From Caulobacteraceae bacterium (lineage in GTDB: Bacteria > Pseudomonadota > Alphaproteobacteria > Caulobacterales > Caulobacteraceae): a stretch of 10,859 nucleotides of DNA. Shown here piece after piece: positions 1 through 8,061 of the stretch. The stretch is from positions 1 through 10,859 of the forward strand of contig PMOM01000025.1 of the NCBI GenBank assembly GCA_003161535.1, in the 5' to 3' direction. The notes under the pieces are model-generated. The model was not told the DNA's origin, did not search any database, and worked only from the letters and a program-made list of their open reading frames with translations. Both the position numbers and the translations under genes were made by a program. The first letter of the stretch is position 1; each line of letters begins with the position of its first letter.

Positions 1-990
1 TTTGGGCGGCGGCTCAACAACGACTACATGGTCGAGGCGGCGAAGATTTCGCAGGTCGCCGGGGCCCCGGTGAAGCTCCTGTGGAACCGATCCGACGATC
101 TGCGCCACGATTTCTATCGACCGGCTGGCTGGCACTTCCTCAAGGCCGGCCTGGACGGCTCGGGCAAGCTGATCGCCTGGCGCGATCATTTCATCACCTT
201 CGGCGCGGCCGACAAGTTCGCCGCCAGCGCCGGGATGAGCGGTACGGAGTTTCCCGCCCGGCTGATCGACAACTGCCTGATCGAGGCGACGCTGATGGCC
301 TGCGGCATCCCCACCGGCGCGCTGCGGGCGCCGGGCAGCAATGCCCTCTCCTTCGTGTTCCAATCCTTCGTCGATGAACTGGCCCATGCCGCGGGCAAGG
401 ACCCCGTCGCGTTCCGCCTGGAACTGCTGGGCGCGGCGCGCCCGATCGGCAAGGCCGGCGAGCTCATCTTCGACACCGGCCGGGCGCGCGGGGTGATCGA
501 GCTGGTCGCCCAGATGTCCGGCTGGGGCGCGGCCCTGCCCAAGGGCGAGGGCATGGGGGTCGGTTTCTATTTCAGCCATCGCGGCTATTTCGCCGAGGTG
601 GTCAAGGCCAGGGTGGCGCCCGAAGGCCGGATTACCGTGGAAAAGGTGTGGGTCGCCGGCGATATCGGCAGCCAGATCATCAATCCCACCGGCGCCGAGA
701 ACCAGGCCCAGGGCGCGGTCCTCGACGGCCTGGCCGAGGCGCTCGGACAGGAGATCGTCATCGAGGCGGGCGCCGCCACGGCGTCCAATTTCGACGGTTT
801 CCGGCTGCTGCGCATGCCTCAGGCCTGCCCGGTGGAGGTGCGTTTCCTCAAGACCGACAACCCGCCCACCGGCATGGGCGAGCCGGCCCTGCCGCCGGTG
901 GCGCCGGCCCTGTGCAACGCCATCTTCGCGGCCACGGGCCACCGGGTGCGCCGCCTGCCGATCGATACCGCGGCGCTGAAGTGGACGTGA
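1..990 (+). CDS. Xanthine dehydrogenase-family molybdopterin-binding subunit (IorB-like), 3' part
   Basis: The reading frame is open from base 1 (FGRRLNNDY precedes the first ATG at 28), so this is the C-terminal 329 codons of a longer gene; IorB-type subunits are usually around 700-780 residues. These proteins bind the molybdenum cofactor and hydroxylate aldehydes or N-heterocycles, passing electrons to a small 2Fe-2S subunit. The opening GRR..NDY follows a glycine-rich cofactor-binding segment. [10 protein letters not shown] and [15 protein letters not shown] (codons 107-139) match the conserved cofactor-contact region. GMGEPALPP near the C-terminus carries the Glu (codon 294, bases 880-882) that aligns with the catalytic base of the family. 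The gene ends at TGA and converges on the permease, leaving 20 bp. The 2Fe-2S partner would be expected upstream, outside the window. Substrate cannot be read from sequence; 'isoquinoline 1-oxidoreductase beta' is a family name only. Confidence 0.9.
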   Translation, partial: FGRRLNNDYMVEAAKISQVAGAPVKLLWNRSDDLRHDFYRPAGWHFLKAGLDGSGKLIAWRDHFITFGAADKFAASAGMSGTEFPARLIDNCLIEATLMACGIPTGALRAPGSNALSFVFQSFVDELAHAAGKDPVAFRLELLGAARPIGKAGELIFDTGRARGVIELVAQMSGWGAALPKGEGMGVGFYFSHRGYFAEVVKARVAPEGRITVEKVWVAGDIGSQIINPTGAENQAQGAVLDGLAEALGQEIVIEAGAATASNFDGFRLLRMPQACPVEVRFLKTDNPPTGMGEPALPPVAPALCNAIFAATGHRVRRLPIDTAALKWT

Positions 991-1010
991 TCGCTGCCTC
1001 GCGTGGGCGT

Positions 1011-2420
1011 CTATTCTGAGAGCGCGCCGTCCGGACCGGTGAGTCGCCAGCGGCCCCGGCCCTTGATGAAGGCGGCGTAGTAGCCGGCGAATAGACTCAT
1101 CACCGCCAGATTGGCGACAAGGCTCATCCGGCCGATGGCGGGATCGGCGAGGTCGGCGACGATCATGGCGCCCAGGGCCGCCAGGCCGAGGATCGGCGCC
1201 CAGGGAAACCACGGCATCCGGTAATGGCCAGCGGCCGTCGAGCCGGTTCCGCGCCCGACCAGGGCGCTGACGCAGACGCCGGCGTAGATGACCACGATGC
1301 CGGTGGCAGTGAGCACGACCAGAAGGCGCAGGCCCATGAAGCAGGCGCCCGCCGCCAGGGCGCCCATGACCACGGTCGCCACATGAGGCGAGCGAAAGCG
1401 CGGATGGATGGCGCGAAAGGCGCGGTTCAAAGGCGCTGGCCACACGCCGTCCCGGCCGGTGGCGTAGAGCTGGCGCGCGTTCTGCAGGGTGACGGCGATC
1501 ATCGCGTTGACGATGGCCGCGGCGACGCCAAGGCTGACGACTTTGGCGAACAGCGGCCCGGCCGTGGCGATGAAGGCCGACGCCGGCGAAGGCGCGGCGA
1601 GGACGGCCGGCAGGTTTGGGGCGCCAATGATCAGCGCCGTGATCGGCAAAGCCTCGCAGATCACACCGATGACCAGGGCCCACAGGATCACCCAGGCGAT
1701 CCGCCTTGGCGCATCCCGCAGCTCCTCGCCGAAGCACACTGCGGCGCCAAAGCCATTGTAGGCATAGACGGCGCCGGCCGTCGCCACCCCAATCACGGCC
1801 AGGGAGACGGGCGCGATGGCGCCGCCGACGCCCACGCCCACCGGATGGACGAGAGCGTGAAACGCCGAGGCATGCGGGTGGGAAAAGCCGACGGCGGTCA
1901 TGGCCGCCAGCACCAGGATCTCGGTGGCGAGGAAGGCGCCGGTGACCAGGGCGTTGGTGCGGATGTTGAGGATGGCGATCAGTGTCGACAGCGCCACGGC
2001 CGCCAGGGCGGCGGCCAGCACGGGCGTTCCGGGGATGGCCACGTCCAGATAGGCGGCCAGGCCGAGCGCGGTGACCGCCTGGGTCAGGGCGCCGCCGACG
2101 ATGTTGAGACCCAGAGCCATGAATCCCCACGCCGGCCCCAGGACCCTGCCCAAAATCGAGTATTCGGCTCCGCTTAGCGGAAAGGCCGAGGACAGTTCGG
2201 CGTAGGCGAGGGCCACCGGGATGCAGACGATCATGGCGACGGCGAAGGCGATCACCGCTCCCGAGCCCGCCTGGGCGATGACGTCCGAGCCGATCACGAA
2301 CACCGATGCCGCCGGCGTTATGCCCGAAACGGTGAGAAAGAGAGCGCCCGGTCGCCGCATCGCCCTCTCCAGAGGCGGGGCGCGCGGCGGTTCGCCAATG
2401 GGCGCCACCGAGGCCGCCAC
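1011..2420 (-). CDS. APC-family amino acid/polyamine permease
   Basis: A 469-residue, strongly hydrophobic protein with about 12 predicted membrane helices, matching the amino acid-polyamine-organocation superfamily. Visible signatures are SGITPAASVF in helix 1 (about residues 32-41, the unwound substrate-binding stretch), YAELSSAFPLSGAEY (73-87) after helix 2, YNGFGAAVCFGEEL in helix 6 (221-234), and the loop ARQLYATGRDGVWP (315-328). It probably imports an amino acid or related amine across the inner membrane by proton symport; substrate is unknown. The GTG at 2420 lies 3 bp after the stop of the aldo/keto reductase gene, so the two are probably cotranscribed and translationally coupled. 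An ATG at 2358-2360 (residue 21) has a better Shine-Dalgarno (GGAGAGGG just upstream) and would give 449 residues. I kept the longer form because LERAMRRPGAL resembles the segment that commonly precedes helix 1, but the start is uncertain. Confidence 0.9.
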   Translation of the reverse strand: MAASVAPIGEPPRAPPLERAMRRPGALFLTVSGITPAASVFVIGSDVIAQAGSGAVIAFAVAMIVCIPVALAYAELSSAFPLSGAEYSILGRVLGPAWGFMALGLNIVGGALTQAVTALGLAAYLDVAIPGTPVLAAALAAVALSTLIAILNIRTNALVTGAFLATEILVLAAMTAVGFSHPHASAFHALVHPVGVGVGGAIAPVSLAVIGVATAGAVYAYNGFGAAVCFGEELRDAPRRIAWVILWALVIGVICEALPITALIIGAPNLPAVLAAPSPASAFIATAGPLFAKVVSLGVAAAIVNAMIAVTLQNARQLYATGRDGVWPAPLNRAFRAIHPRFRSPHVATVVMGALAAGACFMGLRLLVVLTATGIVVIYAGVCVSALVGRGTGSTAAGHYRMPWFPWAPILGLAALGAMIVADLADPAIGRMSLVANLAVMSLFAGYYAAFIKGRGRWRLTGPDGALSE

Positions 2421-2423
2421 CGG

Positions 2424-3419
2424 TTAGCGCTTCTCGCTGTCGAGGTGGGCCATCTGAGCGGCGGGATAGCGATCGCCGGCCGCCGACCCCCTTGGCGCCG
2501 CCGACTCAAGCGCCGCGAGATCCTCCGGGGAAAGCGTGATCTCCAAGGCGCCCAGCGCCTCGTCCAGTTGGTCGCGCCGCCGCGCGCCGATGAGCGGGAT
2601 GATGTCGTCTCCCCGCGCCGCCACCCAGGCGATCGCCGCCTGGGCGACGCTGAGACCCCGCGCCCCAGCCACCTTGCGCAAGGCTTCGACCAGGGCGAGA
2701 TTCCTATCGAGGTTGTCGCCGGAAAATCGCGGGCTGAACTGGCGAAAATCACCGGGCGCCGCTGCACTCTTGCGCCAATGGCCGCTGATCAGGCCGCGCG
2801 AAAGGACGCCATAGGCGGTGACGCCGATGCCCAGCTCGCGGCAGGTGGGAAGGATATCATCCTCGACGTTTCGGGAAATCAGCGAATATTCGATCTGCAG
2901 GTCGCAGATCGGATGCACGGCGGCGGCGCGCCGCAGGGTGTTTGCGCCGACTTCCGAGAGGCCGATGTGGCGAACGTAGCCCGCCTTCACGGCCTCGGCG
3001 ATCGCTCCCACGGTGTCCTCGATGGGCACAAGCGGATCGAGCCGCGCTGGGCGGTAGATGTCGATGTGGCCAAGGCCGAGCCGTTGAAGGGAATAGGCGA
3101 GGAAGGTCTTCACCGCCGCCGGCCGCGCGTCAAATCCCAACCAGGCTCCGTCCGGGCCGCGCTGGGCCCCGAACTTGACGCTGACCAGGAGGGAGTCACG
3201 CGGCGCGCCCTTCAGGGCTTCGGCGATCAGCATCTCGTTGTGGCCCATGCCGTAGAAATCGCCGGTGTCCAGAAGCGTGATTCCGGCGTCAAGGGCCGCG
3301 CGCACGGTGGCGATGCTCTCGCCGCGATCCGAAGCGCCGTACATGCCCGACATGCCCATGCAACCCAGGCCAAGAGCCGAGACCTCGGGGCCGGCCTTTC
3401 CAAGTTGACGATGGCGCAT
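2424..3419 (-). CDS. Aldo/keto reductase, YakC/AKR13-like, with catalytic His replaced
   Basis: A 331-residue (beta/alpha)8 aldo/keto reductase, a cytosolic NADPH-dependent enzyme family that reduces aldehydes and ketones. The N-terminus MRHRQLGKAGPEVSALGLGC is typical, so I place the start at the ATG 3417-3419, with GGGAG about 11 bp upstream. In-frame ATG 3435-3437 and GTG 3450-3452 would add 6 or 11 residues. Numbered from this start, the tetrad shows Asp51 and Tyr56 (LDTGDFYG) and Lys82 (VSVKFG). The position that is His in most members (DLYxxHR) is Ala125 in DIYRPARLDP (bases 3045-3047). The YVRHIGLSEVGA and QIEYSLISR motifs and the C-terminal IPLIGARRRDQLDEAL cofactor segment are intact. 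The DIYRPARLDP form is, as far as I recall, shared by a sizeable subfamily and is not a lone mutation. It lies upstream of and 3 bp from the APC permease, probably as one operon. Confidence 0.92.
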   Translation of the reverse strand: MRHRQLGKAGPEVSALGLGCMGMSGMYGASDRGESIATVRAALDAGITLLDTGDFYGMGHNEMLIAEALKGAPRDSLLVSVKFGAQRGPDGAWLGFDARPAAVKTFLAYSLQRLGLGHIDIYRPARLDPLVPIEDTVGAIAEAVKAGYVRHIGLSEVGANTLRRAAAVHPICDLQIEYSLISRNVEDDILPTCRELGIGVTAYGVLSRGLISGHWRKSAAAPGDFRQFSPRFSGDNLDRNLALVEALRKVAGARGLSVAQAAIAWVAARGDDIIPLIGARRRDQLDEALGALEITLSPEDLAALESAAPRGSAAGDRYPAAQMAHLDSEKR

Positions 3420-3556
3420 GTTGAAGGGGTCTCCCATCCGCGGGCCGCGCACAGCCTATCACGCCGCCGGGCCAGTGGCCGACTCTCTCCGCGCCCGATA
3501 GAGGTCATGATCAGGCGTCCGGCGCCGAGGCCCGCCGTGCGTGAGGAAAGAAGCCG
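3420..3556. promoter_or_regulatory. Divergent intergenic region between aldo/keto reductase operon and GPH transporter
   Basis: This 137-bp spacer must hold the start signals for both divergent transcription units, unless the reductase starts further upstream at 3437 or 3452. I found no convincing -35/-10 pair on either strand. It contains a short repeat GGCC-AGT-GGCC near 3470 and the overlapping palindromes TCATGA and TGATCA near 3508, both too short to call an operator. No regulator gene is in the window. Confidence 0.4.
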
Positions 3557-5032
3557 TTGAGCGTTTCAGAGGGTCTCTACCAGCGCGCCCGCACCCGCCT
3601 TGGCAAGGTCAGCGTCTCCACCAAGCTCTTCCAGGCGGTGGGGGCCCTGCCCGAAGCCTTGAAGAACTTCGCCTTCGGAACCTTCCTGCTGTTCTACTAC
3701 AATCAGGTCCTTGGCCTGAACGTGTTCAAGGCTTCGGTGGCCATCGCCGTCGCCCTGACCATCGACGCCGCCGTCGATCCCCTGATCGGCTCGTTCTCCG
3801 ATGGCTTGAAGACTCGGCTCGGCCGCCGGCACCTGTTGATGTACCTCTCGGCGGCGCCCATCGGGCTGGGCCTGTTTCTGGTCTTCTCGCCGCCGGCCGG
3901 CCTGCCGGAAAATCTGCTGCTCGCGTGGCTCTTCGCCACGGTGGTGTTCACCCACGTTTCCATGAGCCTCTTCGTGGTGCCCTGGACGGCGCTCTATGCG
4001 GAGTTTTCCGACGACTATGACGAGCGCACCAGCATCGTCACCTGGCGTTATGCCGTGGGCTGGCTGGGCTCACTGGCCTTCATCACCTCGACCTGGCGGT
4101 TCATCTTCGCCAGCACCCCAGCCTACCATCCCGGCCAGCTCAATCCCGGCGCCTACGGTCACTTCGCGGCGGTCCTGGCCATCGTGGCGACAGCGGCGGT
4201 ATTGCTCACCACCGCCCTCACCCAACGCGAGATTCCGTTCCTGCTGCAGCCGGTGAACCCGACGCCGCGCTTTAGCCTGAGGCGCGTGTGGCGCGACGTG
4301 GCCAGCACCTTCGTCAACCGCGACTTCCTGGTCCTCTTCGCCGGCGCCCTGCTCTACGCCGGCATCACCGGCACCACCGACAGCTTCGGCCTCTATGTGA
4401 ACACCTATTTCTGGGGCCTGGCCCCCGAACAGCTGCAATGGTTCCCCCTGGGCATCGTCGGGGCCTTCGCCGCCTTCTTCAGCCTGGGATTCATGGAACG
4501 GTTGTTCGACAAGAAGCTGGTCCTTCTCGGCAGCTTCGCCCTCTTGATGATCGACGGCGTCACCGTGATCGGCCTTCGCCTGCTGCATGTCCTGCCGCCC
4601 AACGGCTCCCAAGGTCTCCTGCTCATCCTGGTCGGCAACGAGATCTTTCGCACCTGGCTTGGCACGGTTCTGGGCATCATGTTCGCCTCGATGCTGGCCG
4701 ACACCATCGATGTGCAGGAACTGATCACCGGCCGGCGCCAGGAAGGCGTGTTCGCCGCCGCCCTGGCCTTTTCTGGCAAGGCCACTCACGGGGTGGGCGC
4801 CATCGTCGCCGGCTTTCTCCTGGGTGAGGTGGTGAATTGGCCGTCGCGGGCCACCCCGCACGCCATCGATCCGCACCTTGTCACCCGCCTGGGCCTGGTG
4901 GCCGGCGTCCTGGTCCCCCTGGCGTTGATCCTGCCCTTCCTGCTGGGCACGCGCTACCGCATCACCCGCCAGGGGCATGAGGTCACCCGCGAGGAGCTCA
5001 ATCGGCGGCGGGCGGGGGTGTTGGCGAACTAA
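3557..5032 (+). CDS. GPH-family (MFS_2) sugar:cation symporter
   Basis: A 491-residue inner-membrane transporter of the glycoside-pentoside-hexuronide:cation symporter family within the major facilitator superfamily, with about 12 hydrophobic segments. Diagnostic stretches are DAAVDPLIGSFSDGLKTRLGRRH (given in part: DPLIGSFSD at 74-82, then LGRRH at 88-92) and VPWTALYAEFSDDYDERT (141-158). Both are hallmark loops of MelB-like proteins, and the Asp residues in the first are candidates for cation coupling. The start is TTG 3557-3559. A TGA in frame at 3542-3544 rules out a more distant start, and GAGGAAAG lies about 8-10 bp upstream. It faces away from the aldo/keto reductase operon across a 137-bp spacer, so the two could share a divergent control region. 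Substrate is likely a sugar, glycoside or uronate, but many alphaproteobacterial members are uncharacterised. Confidence 0.9.
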   Translation: MSVSEGLYQRARTRLGKVSVSTKLFQAVGALPEALKNFAFGTFLLFYYNQVLGLNVFKASVAIAVALTIDAAVDPLIGSFSDGLKTRLGRRHLLMYLSAAPIGLGLFLVFSPPAGLPENLLLAWLFATVVFTHVSMSLFVVPWTALYAEFSDDYDERTSIVTWRYAVGWLGSLAFITSTWRFIFASTPAYHPGQLNPGAYGHFAAVLAIVATAAVLLTTALTQREIPFLLQPVNPTPRFSLRRVWRDVASTFVNRDFLVLFAGALLYAGITGTTDSFGLYVNTYFWGLAPEQLQWFPLGIVGAFAAFFSLGFMERLFDKKLVLLGSFALLMIDGVTVIGLRLLHVLPPNGSQGLLLILVGNEIFRTWLGTVLGIMFASMLADTIDVQELITGRRQEGVFAAALAFSGKATHGVGAIVAGFLLGEVVNWPSRATPHAIDPHLVTRLGLVAGVLVPLALILPFLLGTRYRITRQGHEVTREELNRRRAGVLAN

Positions 5033-5077
5033 ATCCGCGCTGCTTTGGGTCATGCGACTTTAGCACGGTCTCGAACC

Positions 5078-5094
5078 TGTCCCGCAGGGGGACA
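5078..5094. other. Short inverted repeat downstream of transporter
   Basis: TGTCCC and GGGACA flank a 5-base spacer, forming a perfect 6-bp stem 46 bp after the transporter stop codon. There is no T-run after it on either strand, so it is not a classical intrinsic terminator. It may help end transcription or be part of the IS scar just beyond. Confidence 0.3.
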
Positions 5095-5153
5095 AAGTGG
5101 TGGTGCTGTCAGACCAATGGCAACATGTCTCCGGTCGGCGAGGAAAACCCAAA

Positions 5154-5243
5154 GATGAGGTGGCGCTCCTGGTTGAAGTGATTTTGGATTGAACGGTGGA
5201 CCGAGACGAACTTTTGGAGTGTTTTCATCCTCCGGGATCGGAG
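5154..5243 (-). mobile_element. Remnant of an IS6-type transposase (C-terminal fragment)
   Basis: Read on the minus strand, this stretch translates to a segment containing LRSRRMKTLQKF followed by SVHRSIQNHFNQERHL. From memory this resembles the C-terminal part of IS6-family DDE transposases found in alphaproteobacteria, where LRFRRMKTLQKF and NHFNxERHL are followed by about 20 residues ending near AALAEW. Here the similarity stops right after HLI: the next 14 residues (FGFSSPTGDM onward) do not match, and a TGA follows at 5109-5111. Upstream, similarity fades before the catalytic core. The frame is therefore a both-ends-truncated scar that cannot be active. A candidate element end is GGTGCTGTCAGACC at 5102-5115, but I could not find its partner. 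The frame continues open far into the antisense of the CoA-transferase gene; that extension is not transposase. Recognition is from motif memory, without a search. Confidence 0.55.
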
Positions 5244-5285
5244 CGAGGCCACCTTGGACGCTCGGCCGCCGAGAAGAGGCATAGG

Positions 5286-6503
5286 ATGAAGGTCGCTCAG
5301 CCGCGCGACGGCAAAGACCGGAACGCCGCGAGCGCAGTGGATCTCCCCCTCGCCGGCCTCCGCGTCCTGGACCTGACGCTGGCGCGCGCCGGGCCGACCT
5401 GCGTACGGCACCTGGCCGACTGGGGCGCGGACGTGATCGCGGTGCTGCCGCCGGGCGGGGGGCGCGACGTGATCGGCCGCGACGGGTTCGACTTCCAGAA
5501 CCTGCACCGCAACAAGCGCTTCATCAGCCTCGACCTGAAGACCGAGCAGGGCCACGCCGCCTTCCTCAAGCTCGCCGAGCGCGCCGACGTGCTGGTGGAA
5601 AACATGCGCGCGCCGGTGAAGCATCGGCTGAAGGTGGCCTACGAGGACCTGAAACCGATCAATCCGCGTCTGGTCTACGGCTCGATCAGCGGCTTCGGCC
5701 AGGACGGCCCCTACGCCGCGCGGGCCGGCGTCGACCAGATCGTGCAGGGCTCGGGCGGCCTGATGTCGATCACCGGCGAGCCGGGGCGCGGACCGATGCG
5801 GGTGGGGATCGCGATCTCGGACGTCACCGCCGGCACCCTGCTGGCGCTGGCGATCATGATGGCGCTTTACGACCGTCAGCGCACTGGCGAGGGCCGCTAT
5901 GTCCACACCTCGCTGTTGGAATCGCAGATCTTCCTGCTCGATTTCCAGGCCGCCCGTTGGCTGATGGCCGGCGAAGTCGCCGGACAGATGGGCAACGATC
6001 ATCCGACCATCGCACCGATGGGCGTCTTCCCCGCCGCCGACGGGCCGATCAACATCGCCGCCTCCACTCCTGCCCAGTTCACGCGGTTCTGCGAGGCGGC
6101 CGGCCGTCCCGACTGGCTGGAGGACGAGCGGTTCGCCAGCACGCGGCGTCGCATCGAGAACCGCGCGGCGCTCAACGCGGCCATCTCCGAGGAAACCCGC
6201 AAACGCCGCGCCGCCTGGTGGGTCGAGCGGCTGGAGCAGGCCGGCATACCGTGCGGTCCGATTCTGACCGTCGACCAGGTGTTCGAGGATCCGCAGGTGA
6301 AGCACCTCGGCATGGCGACGCCGGTGAACCATCCCCGGCTGGGCGAGACGGAGATGGTGGCGAGTCCGATCAACATGGAGGGGCTCGAAACCGGCGTGCG
6401 CCAAGTCGCCCCGCTCACGCCCGGCGATACAGACGACGTGCTGGGCGAGATCGGCTACTCAGCGGACCAGATCGCCGCGATGCGCGCCGAAGGGGTCATC
6501 TGA
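5286..6503 (+). CDS. CaiB/BaiF family (class III) CoA-transferase
   Basis: A 405-residue cytosolic enzyme of the formyl-CoA transferase / carnitine-CoA transferase family, which moves CoA from a donor thioester to a carboxylic acid acceptor. The N-terminal PLAGLRVLDLT and HLADWGADVIAV, then NKRFISLDLKTEQG, ADVLVENMRA, YGSISGFGQDGPYAARAGVDQIVQG and SGGLMSITGEP follow family order. Asp150 in GVDQ aligns with the catalytic Asp that forms the acyl-anhydride intermediate. Full family length is about 400, so it looks complete. I chose ATG 5286 because GAGG lies 6 bp upstream and family similarity begins just after it; the frame is open to 5196, but that part is in the IS-scar region and lacks similarity. 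The next gene starts 34 bp downstream, suggesting one operon. The acceptor acid is unknown. The sequence after LARAGPT departs from the commoner AGPxxxxxLAD form only mildly. Confidence 0.93.
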   Translation: MKVAQPRDGKDRNAASAVDLPLAGLRVLDLTLARAGPTCVRHLADWGADVIAVLPPGGGRDVIGRDGFDFQNLHRNKRFISLDLKTEQGHAAFLKLAERADVLVENMRAPVKHRLKVAYEDLKPINPRLVYGSISGFGQDGPYAARAGVDQIVQGSGGLMSITGEPGRGPMRVGIAISDVTAGTLLALAIMMALYDRQRTGEGRYVHTSLLESQIFLLDFQAARWLMAGEVAGQMGNDHPTIAPMGVFPAADGPINIAASTPAQFTRFCEAAGRPDWLEDERFASTRRRIENRAALNAAISEETRKRRAAWWVERLEQAGIPCGPILTVDQVFEDPQVKHLGMATPVNHPRLGETEMVASPINMEGLETGVRQVAPLTPGDTDDVLGEIGYSADQIAAMRAEGVI

Positions 6504-6537
6504 CGGCGGCACACAAATCAAGTGGGAGGTGAACGCG

Positions 6538-7332
<795 letters not shown>

Positions 7333-7341
7333 ACACCTAGC

Positions 7342-7390
7342 CCGTGTCGCTGCGCATCCCGTGGCAACCGAGACTGTACCGACGACACGG
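7342..7390. repeat. Inverted repeat between crotonase gene and tRNA
   Basis: CCGTGTCG (7342-7349) and CGACACGG (7383-7390) form a perfect 8-bp inverted repeat with a 33-base loop, in the 104-bp gap between the crotonase stop and the tRNA 3' end. Both transcription units converge here, so it may serve as a bidirectional transcription stop, but no T-run follows on either strand. The gap otherwise shows no gene. Confidence 0.35.
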
Positions 7391-7436
7391 CCGCGATAGG
7401 TCGGTTTTCGCCGTTGGCGCTTCGCGGTGGACTGGG

Positions 7437-7512
7437 TGGTGGAGCCGAGGGGAATCGAACCCCTGACCTCCTCATTGCGAACGAGGCGCTCTACCATCTG
7501 AGCTACGGCCCC
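7437..7512 (-). tRNA. tRNA-Ala (anticodon CGC)
   Basis: The minus strand folds into a full cloverleaf: acceptor GGGGCCG with CGGCTCC, D-stem GCTC/GAGC, anticodon stem CCTCG/TGAGG with loop TTCGCAA, and T-arm AGGGG-TTCGATT-CCCCT. The anticodon at positions 34-36 is CGC (plus-strand 7477-7479), reading GCG. The G3-U70 wobble pair, the main alanine identity element, is present. The discriminator is A73 (base 7440), and the CCA end is encoded (7437-7439). The length is 73 plus 3, with no intron. Confidence 0.97.
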
Positions 7513-7536
7513 TTCCCGTGGTCGGGAGGACGGCGG

Positions 7537-7565
7537 AGATAAGGGACCCGCCGCATCGAAGTCAA
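7537..7565 (-). promoter_or_regulatory. Sigma-70-like promoter for tRNA-Ala
   Basis: On the minus strand TTGACT (7560-7565) and TTATCT (7537-7542) are separated by exactly 17 bp. They place a start site near 7530, about 18 bases before the mature tRNA 5' end. The position, spacing and match to consensus fit a housekeeping promoter for the tRNA. Confidence 0.75.
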
Positions 7566-7655
7566 GAATGGGCCGACGGCCCGGTCCGCCCCGCCCCGCC
7601 TTGCGCCGGCCGGGGCGCGCGGATACGAAATGGCGCGGATAACGGCGGGGCGACC

Positions 7656-7985
7656 ATGGACGCGATTCTCAACTTCCTTGACTTCATCATCCAGACGCTT
7701 CTGAGCCTGATCGTGTGGGTGATTGTCGCCTACGCCATCTTGAGCTGGCTGATCAGCTTCGAGATCATCAATCTGCGCAACCGCTTCGTCTATCGCATCT
7801 CGCGGTTCCTGGAGGCGGTGGCCAATCCGTTGTTGAGGCCCTTCCGGCGCATCCTACCGACCATGGGCGGGCTGGATTTCTCCCCGATCATCCTGTTTGT
7901 CGTCATCGGCGGCGCGCAGCGATATCTCATTCCGCCCTTGTTCGCCTGGCTGCACAGCCTCGTCGGCGCCCCCGCCGCCGTCTAG
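7656..7985 (+). CDS. YggT family membrane protein
   Basis: A 109-residue integral inner-membrane protein of the YggT/YlmG family. Two hydrophobic segments (about residues 10-34 and 76-97) flank a basic cytoplasmic-type loop. The family signature is visible: SWL near 30-32, NPLLRPFRRILPTMGGLDFSPIILF at 57-81 (key residues N57-P58, R61, P68, D74, S76-P77). Homologues are linked to envelope, cell-division or osmotic functions in bacteria and to cofactor attachment in chloroplasts; the molecular role is not settled. ATG 7656 is chosen because the family starts there. The frame is open upstream to 7518, but that portion is low-complexity Arg/Pro/Gly and covers the tRNA promoter. Only a weak GGCGGGG Shine-Dalgarno lies upstream. 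It is divergent from the tRNA and 76 bp ahead of the AsmA gene. Confidence 0.93.
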   Translation: MDAILNFLDFIIQTLLSLIVWVIVAYAILSWLISFEIINLRNRFVYRISRFLEAVANPLLRPFRRILPTMGGLDFSPIILFVVIGGAQRYLIPPLFAWLHSLVGAPAAV

Positions 7986-8042
7986 CATCGCCACCCCGTG
8001 CGGAACGATCGGGCGGGGTTCGCGCGTTAGGAGAAGTGCGAA

Positions 8043-8052
8043 CTCTTAAGAG
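8043..8052. repeat. Perfect 10-bp palindrome abutting the AsmA ribosome-binding site
   Basis: CTCTTAAGAG is a perfect palindrome overlapping the GAGG Shine-Dalgarno (8050-8053) of the AsmA gene. A second inverted repeat, GTTCGC (8018-8023) and GCGAAC (8038-8043), ends one base into it. Either could be an operator or a weak RNA fold, but palindromes this short also arise by chance. Confidence 0.3.
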
Positions 8053-8061
8053 GACCACACC

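Noticed and set aside
2445..3560. Plus-strand 371-codon open frame opposite the aldo/keto reductase
   Set aside because: It mirrors the reductase gene codon pattern and has no recognisable family features; the minus-strand product is a clear AKR.
5196..5285. 30-residue N-terminal extension of the CoA-transferase
   Set aside because: It lies mostly in the IS-scar antisense, lacks family similarity, and the ATG at 5286 has its own good ribosome site.
5244..6404. Long minus-strand open frame continuing from the IS remnant through the CoA-transferase gene
   Set aside because: It is antisense to a strongly supported gene, His/Arg/Gly-rich without recognisable domains, and explained by GC-rich codon structure. 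Only the 5154-5243 part looks like a real protein family.
7518..7655. N-terminal extension of the YggT gene
   Set aside because: The Arg/Pro-rich peptide does not match the family, spans the tRNA promoter and precedes the natural start at 7656.
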